From Glomus cerebriforme (Eukaryota; Glomeromycota; Glomeromycetes; Glomerales; Glomeraceae), in contig QKYT01000206.1 in the NCBI GenBank assembly GCA_003550305.1, positions 3,233 through 33,152 on the forward strand: a stretch of DNA of 29,920 bases. Direction: 5' to 3'. The notes beneath the pieces are model-generated. The model ran no database searches. It was given only the letters and a program-made list of their open reading frames with translations, and had not been told where the DNA came from. Positions 1-9,842 of the stretch are shown here, in pieces. Within the stretch, counting starts at the first letter, position 1; each line of letters begins with the position of its first letter. A program made the position numbers and the translations under genes.

Positions 1-2
1 AA

Positions 3-113
3 ATTATAGTTTATAATTTAATAATCATTAATATTGATAATGAAGATGATAATTCTGATAATGATAGTATAATTGGATTTGAATCAAATGTAATTAATTT
101 AAATAAAGAATAA
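3..113 (+). CDS. possible C-terminal end of a truncated gene
   Basis: The frame is open from the window edge to a TAA at 111-113 and gives about 36 residues. The middle is an acidic Asn/Asp/Glu-rich stretch (DNEDDNSDND), then IIGFESNVINLNKE and the stop. An A-rich stretch with AATAAA-like motifs follows at once, as in a 3' untranslated region. The composition resembles the low-complexity acidic tails common in AT-rich fungal proteins, but no domain can be recognised. The upstream part lies outside the window. It could be chance, because an open frame this short is weak evidence. Confidence 0.3.
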   Translation: MIVYNLIIINIDNEDDNSDNDSIIGFESNVINLNKE

Positions 114-600
114 ATAAAATAAAGTTTATTTTAAATTTCAATAAATTATAATATATTATTTATGTACTGTATTTTAAATTATATATAATTAATATATATA
201 CATTACTTATAGGTTAATTAACTGTTAATTAATCATTAATTAATTGGTTAATTAATCAAATTTATAAGTAATGGTTACTTTACCAACCCTATACACAACT
301 GATTTTTTATTTTGATTCGCTAAACTATTTACATTACACCTGATCTTAAATTTTAATTGGATAAAATTGAGATTGTTACAAATAAGACATGTAACATAAT
401 GTTAAAAATAGATTTATCCAATTCTTAATTCTGTCCAAAATTATATTAATTCTGACCAGCATTACATATTGAAATAAATTGGATCCCTAACAAAATGGCT
501 CTGCATAATACTAAGGTAGTGAATATCTTCCCAGTAACACTAACAAAAAATTACTTTCACATGATATATATTATGGCAGATATGGCACTCAATTTTATTG
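114..600. other. AT-rich intergenic segment without a supported gene
   Basis: No conserved coding signal was seen. The segment holds a foldback at 201-273 (listed separately) and, at about 421-470, two short motifs (AATTCTGTCCAAAATTA and AATTCTGACCAG). Similar motifs occur in the MITE at 18768-19200 and near 29470, so this may be an eroded repeat. A 79-codon open frame at 495-734 becomes a poly-Phe/Tyr run read from T-rich DNA and is not counted as a gene. Confidence 0.5.
201..273. repeat. small foldback / inverted repeat
   Basis: The arm CATTACTTATA (201-211) is answered by its reverse complement TATAAGTAATG (263-273). The inner parts continue as TTAATTAA-rich sequence that is itself nearly palindromic. 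The unit is about 73 bp and could fold into one hairpin. It may be a tiny foldback element or a decayed MITE; no target-site duplication is evident. Confidence 0.5.
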
Positions 601-1210
601 GCTTGATCTTAGATAAATATATTTGTTTTTTTTTCGCATTTTATTATTTTTTTCACTTTTTTCCTTTTCTTTTTTTTTTGTATTCACTTTTTGTTTCATT
701 TATATTAATAAATAATTTAATAAAGAGTTTCTAGCAGATATAGAACTAATAAAATATAATTTATATATTTTTTTTTTTATAAAATTACTATGCTACCCTT
801 ATTTTCTACTTATAGTATAATTTTAATACTTTGTTAAATAAAACAGCTCTTAAAAGATTAAGTAAAGTTGTTTAGCAGGTATAAAATTATTCAAAAATCA
901 TTTTTTATTAAGATATCTTGAATACTTATAGAAATATTAGTATTTTTGCATAAAATTACTGTGCTGCATTGCATATTTGTTTTTTTTACTTCACATTATA
1001 ATTTTAGCACTTTAGTTAAATGAAACAAGTCTTGGAAGATTAAACAAATTGCCTAGCAGGTGTAGAAATATTCAAATATTAATTTTCATTAAGCTAACTT
1101 GGAATATTTGCATAGTTATTAATATTTTTCATATAATACTCAAGTTTTTTTTAAACCAATTAGCATTTTTATACTTCATTTTTTCACTTTTATACTTTGT
1201 TAAGTTTAAT
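600..1210. repeat. degenerate tandem array, period about 171-181 bp
   Basis: Three or four diverged units can be aligned by eye. A recurring ATAAAATTACT / ATATAATACT start occurs at 779, 950 and about 1131. It is followed by a T-rich run, then AATTTTA(A/G)(T/C)ACTTT with (G/A)TTAAAT, then AAGATTAA, then TAGCAGGT(A/G)TA, then ATTCAAA and TTTTTGCATA. A partial earlier unit (TAGCAGATATAGAAC, about 733) suggests the array starts near 600. No coding potential is seen. A similar sequence recurs at about 23390-23740. Confidence 0.55.
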
Positions 1211-2098
1211 TAATATATATATATTTTTTTAAAACAATATAAAGAAAAAAAACAATTCTGTTTTTTTTCTTAAATGTTATACAATCTTAAATTGAGCCAA
1301 TCAAAGTTTAAATGCTATTTCGCGTCACATCATGAATTACGTGAAAGTTTTTACTGTAGATGTGATTTATGCTGCTTTGCAAGTTTATTTATGCTTTGAA
1401 AGAAGGTTTAAAATGCTGTTTTTGATTTTACTTATAAATGATTGATTTTACCGTCTTTCAGTCTTTGGCGATCATTTAAATTGCTTTTAGCACTCTAAGT
1501 AAACTTGTAGAACAGTCAAAATTAGGTATATTTAGTAACTTTTAAAGGCTATATGTTAATATATTTTTATGATTTTTTGGCATGACCGAAATATGTGACA
1601 GGTAACGCCAGATATATTGTACTTTAAAATACTTTTTTAGAAATGATCGACTAAATGTTTGGTACATGAGTCGCAACAATTTTTTACAAAAAAATTATTT
1701 TCTCAAAAAAAAAGACTTTAATAAACTATTTTTACCTTCTGAAATTATGGTTAGGAGTGTATTTTTGGTCACTCTACAAGTTTACTTAGAGCGACAAAGA
1801 AGGTTTTTGTTGTAAATTTTGACTTATACGCGTTTTTTTAAAAACATGCGCCACATACATCAAACAGTATAATCGGTGTAACCTGTCACACATTTCGGAC
1901 GTGCGATTTTTGGTGCGCCACATCGGCTAGCTGCGCCACAAACCTGGCACACATAACACATTTCGTTTAAGCATGCAGATTATGTATTACATAATCATTC
2001 AATTTATTAAATTAATGAAAAGTTGACACGTTTATCAAATTCTCAAATTTTATAAATTACTTCTTTTTTTTTTATTACCGTCTCGTTAGTTCCTTGCA
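1211..2098. other. intergenic region upstream of the OS-9 gene, with repeats
   Basis: No open frame with recognisable coding character was seen. The segment carries inverted and direct repeats between 1375 and 1900 (listed separately) and a GC-richer patch at about 1820-1960 with two GCGCCACA motifs. A CCAAT box at 1297-1301 is more than 700 bp from the start codon and may be irrelevant. The last 60 bp before the ATG are T-rich. Confidence 0.5.
1375..1900. repeat. interleaved inverted and direct repeats
   Basis: The 18-mer CTCTAAGTAAACTTGTAG at 1493-1510 has its exact reverse complement inside 1771-1792. A second pair, GACCGAAATATGTGACAGG (about 1584-1602) and its near reverse complement CCTGTCACACATTTCGGAC (about 1881-1899), is also inverted. 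The two pairs are interleaved, not nested, so this is not a simple hairpin element. In addition, 1375-1410 and 1773-1808 look like diverged direct repeats (GCAAGTTTATTT / ACAAGTTTACTT, then AAAGAAGGTTT). Confidence 0.55.
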
Positions 2099-4023
2099 AT
2101 GTCACATTCAATACTTGACTTTGTCATAGGTACATTTCTCATACTTTTATGTTTTACAGCAACAGAGCATTTCACAAAGGCCTTTTCGATTTCGTGGGTT
2201 TATGAAGATTTATTAGCACATCCACAATATAAAGTAGTTATATACGAAAATCAATCAATTCCAAATAGTAGATTAGAAAAAATTGCGTTCGACAATGTAC
2301 AAACGGTAATTTAATATTATTAACACTTTTTGTTTTGATAAATAGTTAATCTAAATAATTTGTACATTTCACAGGAAACTAGTAGAGTTCCCACATTATC
2401 ACAAATAAGTTCAGAAGATAACGTGGAATCAAAGTCAACTTCAGTTTTAATGCGTACAGCAACTGGACAGCCATATGTTTGTCAGATACCTTATGTTGTT
2501 AATCAAACTTCGATTGAAGAGAACCCTGAAGAGAATAAAGATGTTGATCTTATGAAAAAGGGTTTAGCATCGTTAGAACCATTACAAAATGATTGTCTTT
2601 ATTATGTAAGTTTGTAAATGAAATGACTTTATTAAAAAAAGCGTTTATGTTGTATATGGAATTCTAATTAAATTATTTAGTATCATGGATGGTGGACATA
2701 TGAATATTGTCATCTAAGGTAAAGATAGGTATCCAACTTTTTTTTTGGTAACGCTTACGAATGTTAAAATTAATTTCCTTTTTTTCAATTAGACATGTTA
2801 AACAATTCCATACTCAAGCCATTCAACCTAATATGAAACCTCTTGAAGATGAATCAGTGAAGCCATATTTTTTAGGAAGATATGATCCTCGGCATGCGAC
2901 TCTACCGCCTTCTTATAAGGATAAAAGGGGTTCTAAGAATCAACAACAGTTAGGGACAGATTTACAAGACGTTGGTGGCAAAAAATATTTGGTGCAAAGA
3001 TGGAGTGATGGAACAAAATGCGATTTAACAGGAAGACCTCGTAGAGTTGAAATTCAGGTGCAGTTTACATTTATTAATTATCTTACATGTGGTAACATGT
3101 GTTAACATTTTTTTTAATTTAGTTTCATTGTAGTCAACATCCCAATGATATGATTACAGTCGTTACAGAAAAATATACTTGTCATTATCTTGTAGTTATA
3201 AATACTCCAAAATTATGTAGTGATCCTGCATTTCTTAGTAAAACTTTAAATAAAGTTGATCATATTGAATGTAGGCGAGTTGTATCAGATGAAAAGTTCG
3301 CTCAATTTGTAGATAAAGAACAAAAAAGCTTAGAAAGTGGGGAAAATGAAGTGGAAATGAGGTATAGTGTCCAAACTGATTCTGATATATAAAACTATGT
3401 TATAATTTGGTGAATATAATTTAGATTCAAAATATTAAAATATATAATTATTTTATTTACGATTAACCTATACCTACTTTCTTTTTTTTAGTCAATCTAT
3501 TATCACAGAAAAAGATAGTAATAAACATAATGACGATGAACAAAAAATTGACGTTCGTGATTTTTCGGGATCGGAAACTCGAACTAGCAAACAAGATAAA
3601 TTGAATGATTATATTTCGAAACTTGCTGAATATTTAAAGAAACAAAAAGATGATGGAATAATTGAAGATGATAATAATGCCAGAGAGCAACCGTTTCAAA
3701 TTTATTTTATGGATGAAAATGGACAATTAGCACTAGTTGACACATTAGTTGACGGAAAAAAGAAAAAGCCAAATGAATTTGTAGATAATAATGAAAAAAA
3801 CGAACCTAGCTTTTCTGATTATAAAAATATTTTGGAAAGTTTATGGGATCAAAATATCAAATTTCATTCCAATAAGCCTATCAAAAAGAGTGAAAAGTCA
3901 AATAATTATCAACAAAGTCATCAAGCAAAATTAAGTTTAATTTATGAAATGAATTACGAAGATGAAAATAATGTTAATTTAGATATTAGTAAAAATGATA
4001 AAAAAAAAGAAAAAAATGAGTGA
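2099..4023 (+). CDS. YOS9: OS-9/Yos9-type ER lectin, six exons
   Basis: Exons are 2099-2305, 2375-2605, 2681-2718, 2793-3057, 3123-3361 and 3492-4023, giving 503 residues. The family reads trimmed N-glycans on misfolded glycoproteins in the ER lumen and passes them to the Hrd1 ERAD ligase. A hydrophobic signal sequence lies at residues 5-25. The MRH (mannose-6-phosphate receptor homology) domain starts near residue 140: the double-Trp motif YHGWWTYEYC (147-156) sits across introns 2 and 3, with Gln163, Arg in TGRPRR (238-243), Glu263 and Tyr269 as the expected sugar-binding set. Domain cysteines include 156, 235, 250 and 267. The tail beyond about residue 330 is charged and ends in KNEKNE; the HDEL signal of yeast Yos9 is absent. 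Retention of the 130-nt last intron would end the protein ten residues into it (stop 3390-3392), just after the MRH domain. RNPS1 starts only 180 bp downstream on the same strand. Confidence 0.93.
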
Positions 4024-4202
4024 TAGACATATATTATATAAATAATGAATAATTTTGCAAAATGTAATAAAAAACATGTAACCATGTGATCTAACGTTTT
4101 GAAATCCACAAGGCGCAGTAGAAATTCGGAGGAGTATTTCAAGAAACATTAAATTTTGACATAAACTGATCATTTCTTATTTGCTTGACTTGATTGTATT
4201 AA

Positions 4203-5282
4203 ATGTGAGTTACTCTCTGCTCGCATAATTAATACTGGTTAAAACTTTACTAATAACTTTATTGCCGGTCTTAACGTTAGGACCAGAATAAATTCACAGG
4301 CAGGAAGCCGATCCCGCTCTCGGAGTCGTTCTCGTAGTCCACGATCGTTTTCAGGCTCGCGTTCTAGAAGTCGCTCTTATTCTTCTTATTCCTCAAGAAG
4401 CCGGTCACGATCTTACTCTAGAAGTAGATCACGATCTTTATCGTACTCACGTAGTCGTTCCCGTTCACCTTATTCACGTAGAAGACGTTCTTTGTCTCCA
4501 CTTCCCACAAAGATCATGGTTAATAAATTGACAAAGAATGTTACGGATGCACATTTGCAAGAAATATTTGGAGCCTTTGGACGAATTCACCGTGTGGAAA
4601 TGGCTCTTGATGATAAATGTAAGTATCGTGATTTATCAATTTTTACACGCATTTGATTTAACCTAACTTATTTTGTTCATGGTCTCTTATAGGGCAAACG
4701 AATAAAGGAATAGCTTACATTGATTATGAAACCAGGGTTGAAGCAGAAAGAGCAATTAGTTATATGGATGGAGTATGTATGGACTTATTGTACAGAACAT
4801 CCGGTTAATAATACATTAACTATTGAATTCTTATTTGCTTTATTTTTATTTTATTATTTTATTTATTTTTTTTGTATAAGGGTCAACTTGACGGCTCATT
4901 TTTATCTTGTACATTCGTGCCTCGCCGTCCGCTTTCTCCATTGCCGCCCAGACGTAGAGGTATTGTAATAGTAAAATATTGATGTTTACTTGATAAATCT
5001 CAAGCATAAAAATCCATTAAATCCTTAGGTGGAAGATTCAATTCATCGCCTCCACGTCGTTTTATGGCGAGTAGCTATCGTGCTCGTGGTAGATCTCCAT
5101 TGCGCCGCTATTCGAGATCCCGATCAAGAACACCAATTCGTCGAAGACGTTCATATTCATATAGTTCGTATAGTTCGCGGAGTAGATCAAGATCACCCTA
5201 TTCCAGAAGTCGTAGTAGAAGTTATTCGCCAAGGAGTCGATCAAGAAGCCGCAGTCGAAGCAGAAGTCGTAGTCGTTATTGA
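4203..5282 (+). CDS. RNPS1: RNPS1-type SR-rich RRM protein, five exons, split start codon
   Basis: Exons are 4203-4204 (AT of the start), 4281-4618, 4693-4772, 4881-4959 and 5029-5282, giving 250 residues. RNPS1 is a nuclear splicing activator of the ASAP/PSAP and exon-junction complexes. An Arg/Ser-rich segment spans about residues 9-73. One RRM spans about 79-155, with RNP2 IMVNKL and RNP1 KGIAYIDY, followed by DGGQLDGSFLSC. A second RS-rich tail runs from about 168 to the end. The RRM plus flanking RS tracts match RNPS1 better than SRSF proteins, which carry the RRM first. The start is inferred: the RS frame is open back to 4243 but has no ATG. A strong donor GTGAGT at 4205, branch site TACTAAT at 4248-4254 and acceptor AG at 4279-4280 join AT to G and make ATG ACC AGA in the right frame. 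An in-frame TAA at 4200-4202 rules out an earlier start on this exon. The body is very secure; the start is less so. Confidence 0.9.
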
Positions 5283-6169
5283 ATTTCTAGGCTCAGACAT
5301 TTATCTTCTCTTTTTCTTTCTCATTTTTTCTTTTTTTACAATTACACGATATTTTTTTTTTTGTTTGTTTTTTTTTGTTATAATTTTGTTTATGCTAAAA
5401 AAATTTTCGAAATTTTATAACCCTTTTTTCCTGTTATAAACCTGTGTACTCACTAATGCTCGTTTCTAGGAAACTTTGATTTACCGTTTATGTGAAATCT
5501 GGAGAATCGATGATAGATTATTGTGTAAATGGTTACTTTTCCTGCACACTATCAGAATTTGCATTTTTAATCAATTTGAAAATACGTTATGCAATTATTA
5601 AAAGATGCTTTTTAATCTTTTCAGAGATTTCTGTAAAAATTTCCGTATTTTTTTTTTTTAAAAAACAGTAAAGAACCAGCATAGTTGAGTTAACTAAGAA
5701 TCAATGTAAGTTAGTTGTTATTTACTTATTTGATTTTTAATGTAAAAATGTTACTCATTTTGGATTTTTTTTTTCTCAGGAATCTAATACAGGCAATGTT
5801 TTAAGTTTTTATATAATTATTTATGATCTTTTTATACACTGTTTTTTTTGGGGGAAAAAAAAAATTAATAAATAGTAGTAGATTTATTATGATATTTTTA
5901 AATATAAATATAAAATATAAAAATGTATTTAGTATTAGTGAGAAATGATTATATAGTTAATTAACATTTACAGATCAAATCTTGTAAAATACAAATGATT
6001 TACAAGAAAAAAAGAAGGATTAATAACTTCTGTATTAACAAGAAAATGTTTACTTTTTTAATAAATATAATAAGTTAATATACTCGATAAACTGGACCCA
6101 TTACGTTATATAAGAAATTGCTTTCCAGACCCAATCCGGATATCGAGATTGATTGTATCATGAAAAAGT
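5283..6169. other. convergent intergenic region between RNPS1 and ERD1 genes
   Basis: This AT-rich stretch lies between the 3' ends of two converging genes and must hold both polyadenylation regions. It contains several T-runs and AATAAA-like motifs on both strands. I see no gene, RNA gene or clear repeat in it. Confidence 0.6.
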
Positions 6170-7556
6170 TCATTGATTTAACTCTATATCAGAAGGATTA
6201 TGATCTCTAAATTCTACCATACTATAAACGCCACCTTTTTTATCAAATTTTTCTACATGAGCACTTTCCAATCTAAAAAAAATCCATAACCATCGTCGCA
6301 TAACTTCTAAAACTTCCATCAAAAACACACCACTTTCCAACTGATGTATAATGTGTAAATGAGATGATAACTTTAGTGACCATGTAAATCTAAGTAAAAA
6401 ATCTATGAATATTGCAACATAATATATAAAGCTTTCATTGAAATGCAAGTGTGATCGAAGTTGTAATCTAGGTATTAAAGTGCCTGGATATGCCGGTGAA
6501 AAGAAATCTAACTTCCAATCCATTACAACATCCCAGTAAAAAGAATATATAGAATTAAAGGCTACTGATATTATCCTAATAAATTTTTTTTAAAAAAAAA
6601 AGAAATATGTAAATTTCATTAAATTAAGAAGAAAATCTTAACAATTATATTTATTACCATAATCTAAATAAAGCAGGAGGAGAAATCCATACAATTGATG
6701 GATCGATAAGTGCCTCATATTTATACCATTTTTGTAATGCTGAAAATAATATAACGGGAAATGCTGAAAAATATTTAAAAGCATTAAATAAAGTACGTTT
6801 GTCGTTACGATTAGATCCGATATATTCTGTCATACACTGTTTAAACCTAATAACGTACGGAATGCTTTTTTTAAAAGAGTTAAATATCAGTTTCGCCTTT
6901 TTCCACAGATATATTATATATAAATTGGGTGTAAATTAATTACCTAGTAAACAAAGGTGCTATTATATAACTCCAACCTCTATTTCCTATATAACCATCA
7001 TGAAATAATAAAATACATCCCGTGACATATAAATCACCCAATACTTTGGCAAAACTGGTTAGAATATCAGCCATTATTACGTCCGCAAGATGTACATCGC
7101 CACTAAAAGAAAATATAATTCTTCGGATACACCTAATTGAGAATATGTTAGAAATACAAAGTTTAAAAAAATTCAAAGAATAGTAACGTTAACTGACCGT
7201 AAAAATTTCACTCTCTCTTTTTTCCTAAAACGATTGAAAGGACATAGTATGATGGCAAAAACGAAAATATAACAAACTAAGGGAATTGAAGTCCATTCTA
7301 TTATTTCTGTTTCAATACCACCAGTTACTTGCCAAAAGATAACTAAATTTAACCCAATCAAAAATGTAAATATAAAGGCTAAATTATAAACAGCTTTATG
7401 AGTGGACTGAGTGGTATCTAAAGGTGAAATGTCTATAGAAAGCCAAGAAAGTATTTGCAAATTAGATCCCCATGCCCAAAGACCTATTACAGAGATAATG
7501 AGCACACGATAAGGTAAAGGAAAGGTATTTGAAAAGTTCCACTCTATGGTGGACAT
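6170..7556 (-). CDS. ERD1: Erd1-type EXS-domain membrane protein, four exons
   Basis: On the minus strand the exons are 7556-7198, 7132-6944, 6846-6658 and 6575-6170, giving 380 residues, close to yeast Erd1 (362). The EXS family also includes XPR1/Pho91-like phosphate exporters, but this protein has no N-terminal SPX domain, as expected for Erd1. Yeast Erd1 sits in the Golgi, recycles phosphate released by glycosylation, and is needed to retain ER lumenal proteins and Golgi glycosyltransferases. Several hydrophobic segments lie in residues 13-115. The EXS part carries FSGDVHLADVIMADIL, GNRGWSYIIAPLFTRFKQC, NAFKYFSAFPVI, NSIYSFYWDVVMDW (to residue 266) and the signature EVMRRWLWIFFRLE (about 335-348). 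Each intron leaves two bases of a codon, and all three junctions give conserved residues. An in-frame stop at 7566-7568 sets the start at 7556. It diverges from the NIPA gene across about 0.8 kb. Confidence 0.9.
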
Positions 7557-8358
7557 TTTTGGTTTTTATTATTTCTTTATCGTAATGCCATGTATTATAA
7601 TGTAGAGGATGCCAAGAATAATGATCTAAAAATATCTCGAGTTCCAAATATGGTGTATATGTATTCGTGCAGCCGCTGATCAGACTGCATGATCAGTCGG
7701 TAATTATATCATAAATTTGATTGGTTCATGTTAACATGCTAATCATAGAATATTCTGATCAACATTCTTTGATCGGCATAATAAAAAAGGTGAGATCATC
7801 ATCAATAAAAAAAATGACACCAATTTTGGTAATTGCCCGACTGAAATTATAAATTGCAAACCTGTTTAAAAACTTGTTTCAAACTGTTACTTTTTATCAA
7901 AGATCGATGATAGAATTTCCGAAATTGTCAAAATCGCCGGATGTAGCCAATTTCGGACCCTTTGTCGACGAATCAAAAAAACATCATTTTGTTCAAGATA
8001 TTTTCCTTCTCAAAATCTGTTAACAACCTGTTATAGGAAGAGTCCTCTTCCTTTAAATTATAACGATCAGATTATCTTTACCGGAGCTGTATTTACGCAC
8101 CCGGTTTATTTACCTTGCAGCCATACCATTTATTCCTGTTAAACTGACAGGAAATATATTAACATTCTTTTACATCGCCTTATTAGATCTATAGTTTTTG
8201 AGCTCATTCGATTGTTTTTTTTACAATTTTCCTTACTACTTGTCCTGGCGACATTTTAAATAAGAAAAAGGAAAAAACAGACGTGTCTTTTGACAAGCCG
8301 TTTTTTTTTTGGATTAATTTAATAACCACACTTGAACTTCACGTACACGTGTCAACGA
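7557..8358. promoter_or_regulatory. divergent intergenic region between ERD1 and NIPA genes
   Basis: This 802-bp region holds the 5' flanks of two divergent genes. An ATTGG (inverted CCAAT) lies at 7720-7724. Several GATCAGT/TGATC-type motifs cluster at 7676-7775 and could form short hairpins. A CACGTG E-box lies at 8346-8351, eight bases before the NIPA start codon and probably inside its leader. None of these sites is proven. No coding sequence is seen. Confidence 0.35.
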
Positions 8359-9842
8359 ATGAGCATTGACGATAAATATATCGGGTTGACGTTAGCCGTC
8401 GCCTCCAGTCTGTTGATTGGCACGTCTTTTATTATAACGAAAAAGGGACTAATAGATGCAAACGATAGACATGGTAATATTTTAAATATGTTTTTTGAAA
8501 AAATACTACAAGCGTTTTGAAATTTATCTTTCACTTTTAGGATTCGCAGGTGATGATCATAGTTATTTAAAAAATCCAATTTGGTGGTTAGGAATGACGA
8601 CAAGTAGGTTCATTGACTATAGTATATATTGGAATATCAAAAGTAATATTCAAGGGAATAATTAATGTTTATTTTACAGTGATTTTTGGAGAATTGTTAA
8701 ATTTTGCAGCTTATTCCTTTGCGCCTGCCATACTTGTAACACCTCTTGGTGCTCTTAGTGTTCTAATTGGGTATGTGTAGAAAGTTGGAAAAAAATAAAT
8801 ACAATAACCTCATATATGTTATATATTCAATCAAGTTTTATATTATTAGAGCTGTTTTGGCATCATTCTTTCTTAAAGAAAGTCTTGGGCGGATAGGAAC
8901 AGTTGGTTGTGGGCTATGTTTAATTGGATCCATTATAATAGTCCTTCACTCACCTGAAGATAAAGAAATTAAAACAGTTGACCAAATTTTACAATTTGCT
9001 CTTAAGCCTGGTATGTCAATTAATGGTAAAACCAGCCGCTGTTAATTTTTTTAATTGATACAAATAATAAATGGATTTTTTTTTTTTTTGAAAAAAAAAA
9101 CTATACAGGATTTTTAATTTATATTGCAATAGTCGGTTGTTATACCATTTTTGCTATATATCGTATAGTACCGAAATATGGCAGAAAAGATCCATTAGTG
9201 TATCTTTCAATTTGTTCGTTGGTTGGATCAATATCAGTGATGTCTTGTAAAGGATTTGGAATTGCATTAAAGCTTACTTTTGCAGGCAATAATCAATTAA
9301 CTCATCCGTCAACATACGTATTTATCATCATATCTACTCTTTGTATATTAATACAAATGAATTACTTTAACAAAGCTTTGGATCAATTTGAAACTAATAT
9401 GTAAGTCGCGTTTAATATATTCAATATATATACATATTAATTAACTCATTCATTTATTTATTTATTCCATTTTTTTTTTTGTTCCATCAAAAGCGTAAAT
9501 CCTATATATTACGTGTTTTTTACGACATCAACTATTTTTGCATCAGTTCTTCTTTTTCGAGGATTTAATACAGCGAGTATTGTAAATGTTGTTAGCTTAT
9601 TTTGTGGATTTCTTACAATATTTGCGGGAGTATATTTATTAAATACAGCAAAGAATGATGGACTTAGATCAATGCAAACTGGGACTGGGATCTTAAGATC
9701 ATCAATATCAGGAGAAGGACGCGATTCTTTAATGAGAACGAGAGATGCGACTTTATTTAATGCATTTGAAGAAGAAAATCGCCTAGAAAACTTGGGTTTA
9801 ACACAATTAAATGATGATTTAACTGATTCCGAAGAAGATTGA
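8359..9842 (+). CDS. NIPA-type magnesium transporter, six exons
   Basis: Exons are 8359-8473, 8541-8603, 8680-8770, 8850-9010, 9109-9400 and 9494-9842, giving 356 residues. The family (Pfam Mg_trans_NIPA, formerly DUF803; human NIPA1-4) consists of polytopic EamA/DMT-like proteins that move Mg2+ at the plasma membrane and endosomes. Visible family motifs are IGLTLAVASSLLIGTSFIITKKGL near the N-terminus, NPIWWLGMTTMIFGELLNF, AYSFAPAILVTPLGALSVLIGA, LKESLGRIGTVGCGLCLIGS, HSPEDKE, GKDP-like GRKDPLVYLSICSLVGS, FNKALDQFETNIVNPIYYVFFT and FCGFLTIFAGVYLLN. About nine membrane segments are expected. The last 60 residues are hydrophilic and acidic (DDLTDSEED). I chose the ATG at 8359 because it begins the conserved N-terminal helix; no earlier ATG lies in this frame nearby. 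The subfamily member and ion specificity cannot be fixed from sequence. Confidence 0.93.

Noticed and set aside
495..734. 79-codon open frame on the plus strand
   Set aside because: The second half is a Phe/Tyr run translated from T-rich repeat DNA; there is no motif and it overlaps the start of the tandem array.
5029..5439. 136-codon frame overlapping the last RNPS1 exon
   Set aside because: It is the shifted frame of the Arg/Ser repeats (His/Val/Ile/Asp-rich) followed by T-run Phe; the RNPS1 frame is clearly the real one.
7462..7647. 61-codon minus-strand frame upstream of the ERD1 start
   Set aside because: It overlaps the ERD1 first exon in another frame and shows no family similarity.
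8352..8603. 83-codon minus-strand frame across NIPA exons 1 and 2
   Set aside because: It is antisense to two well-supported exons and the intron between them.
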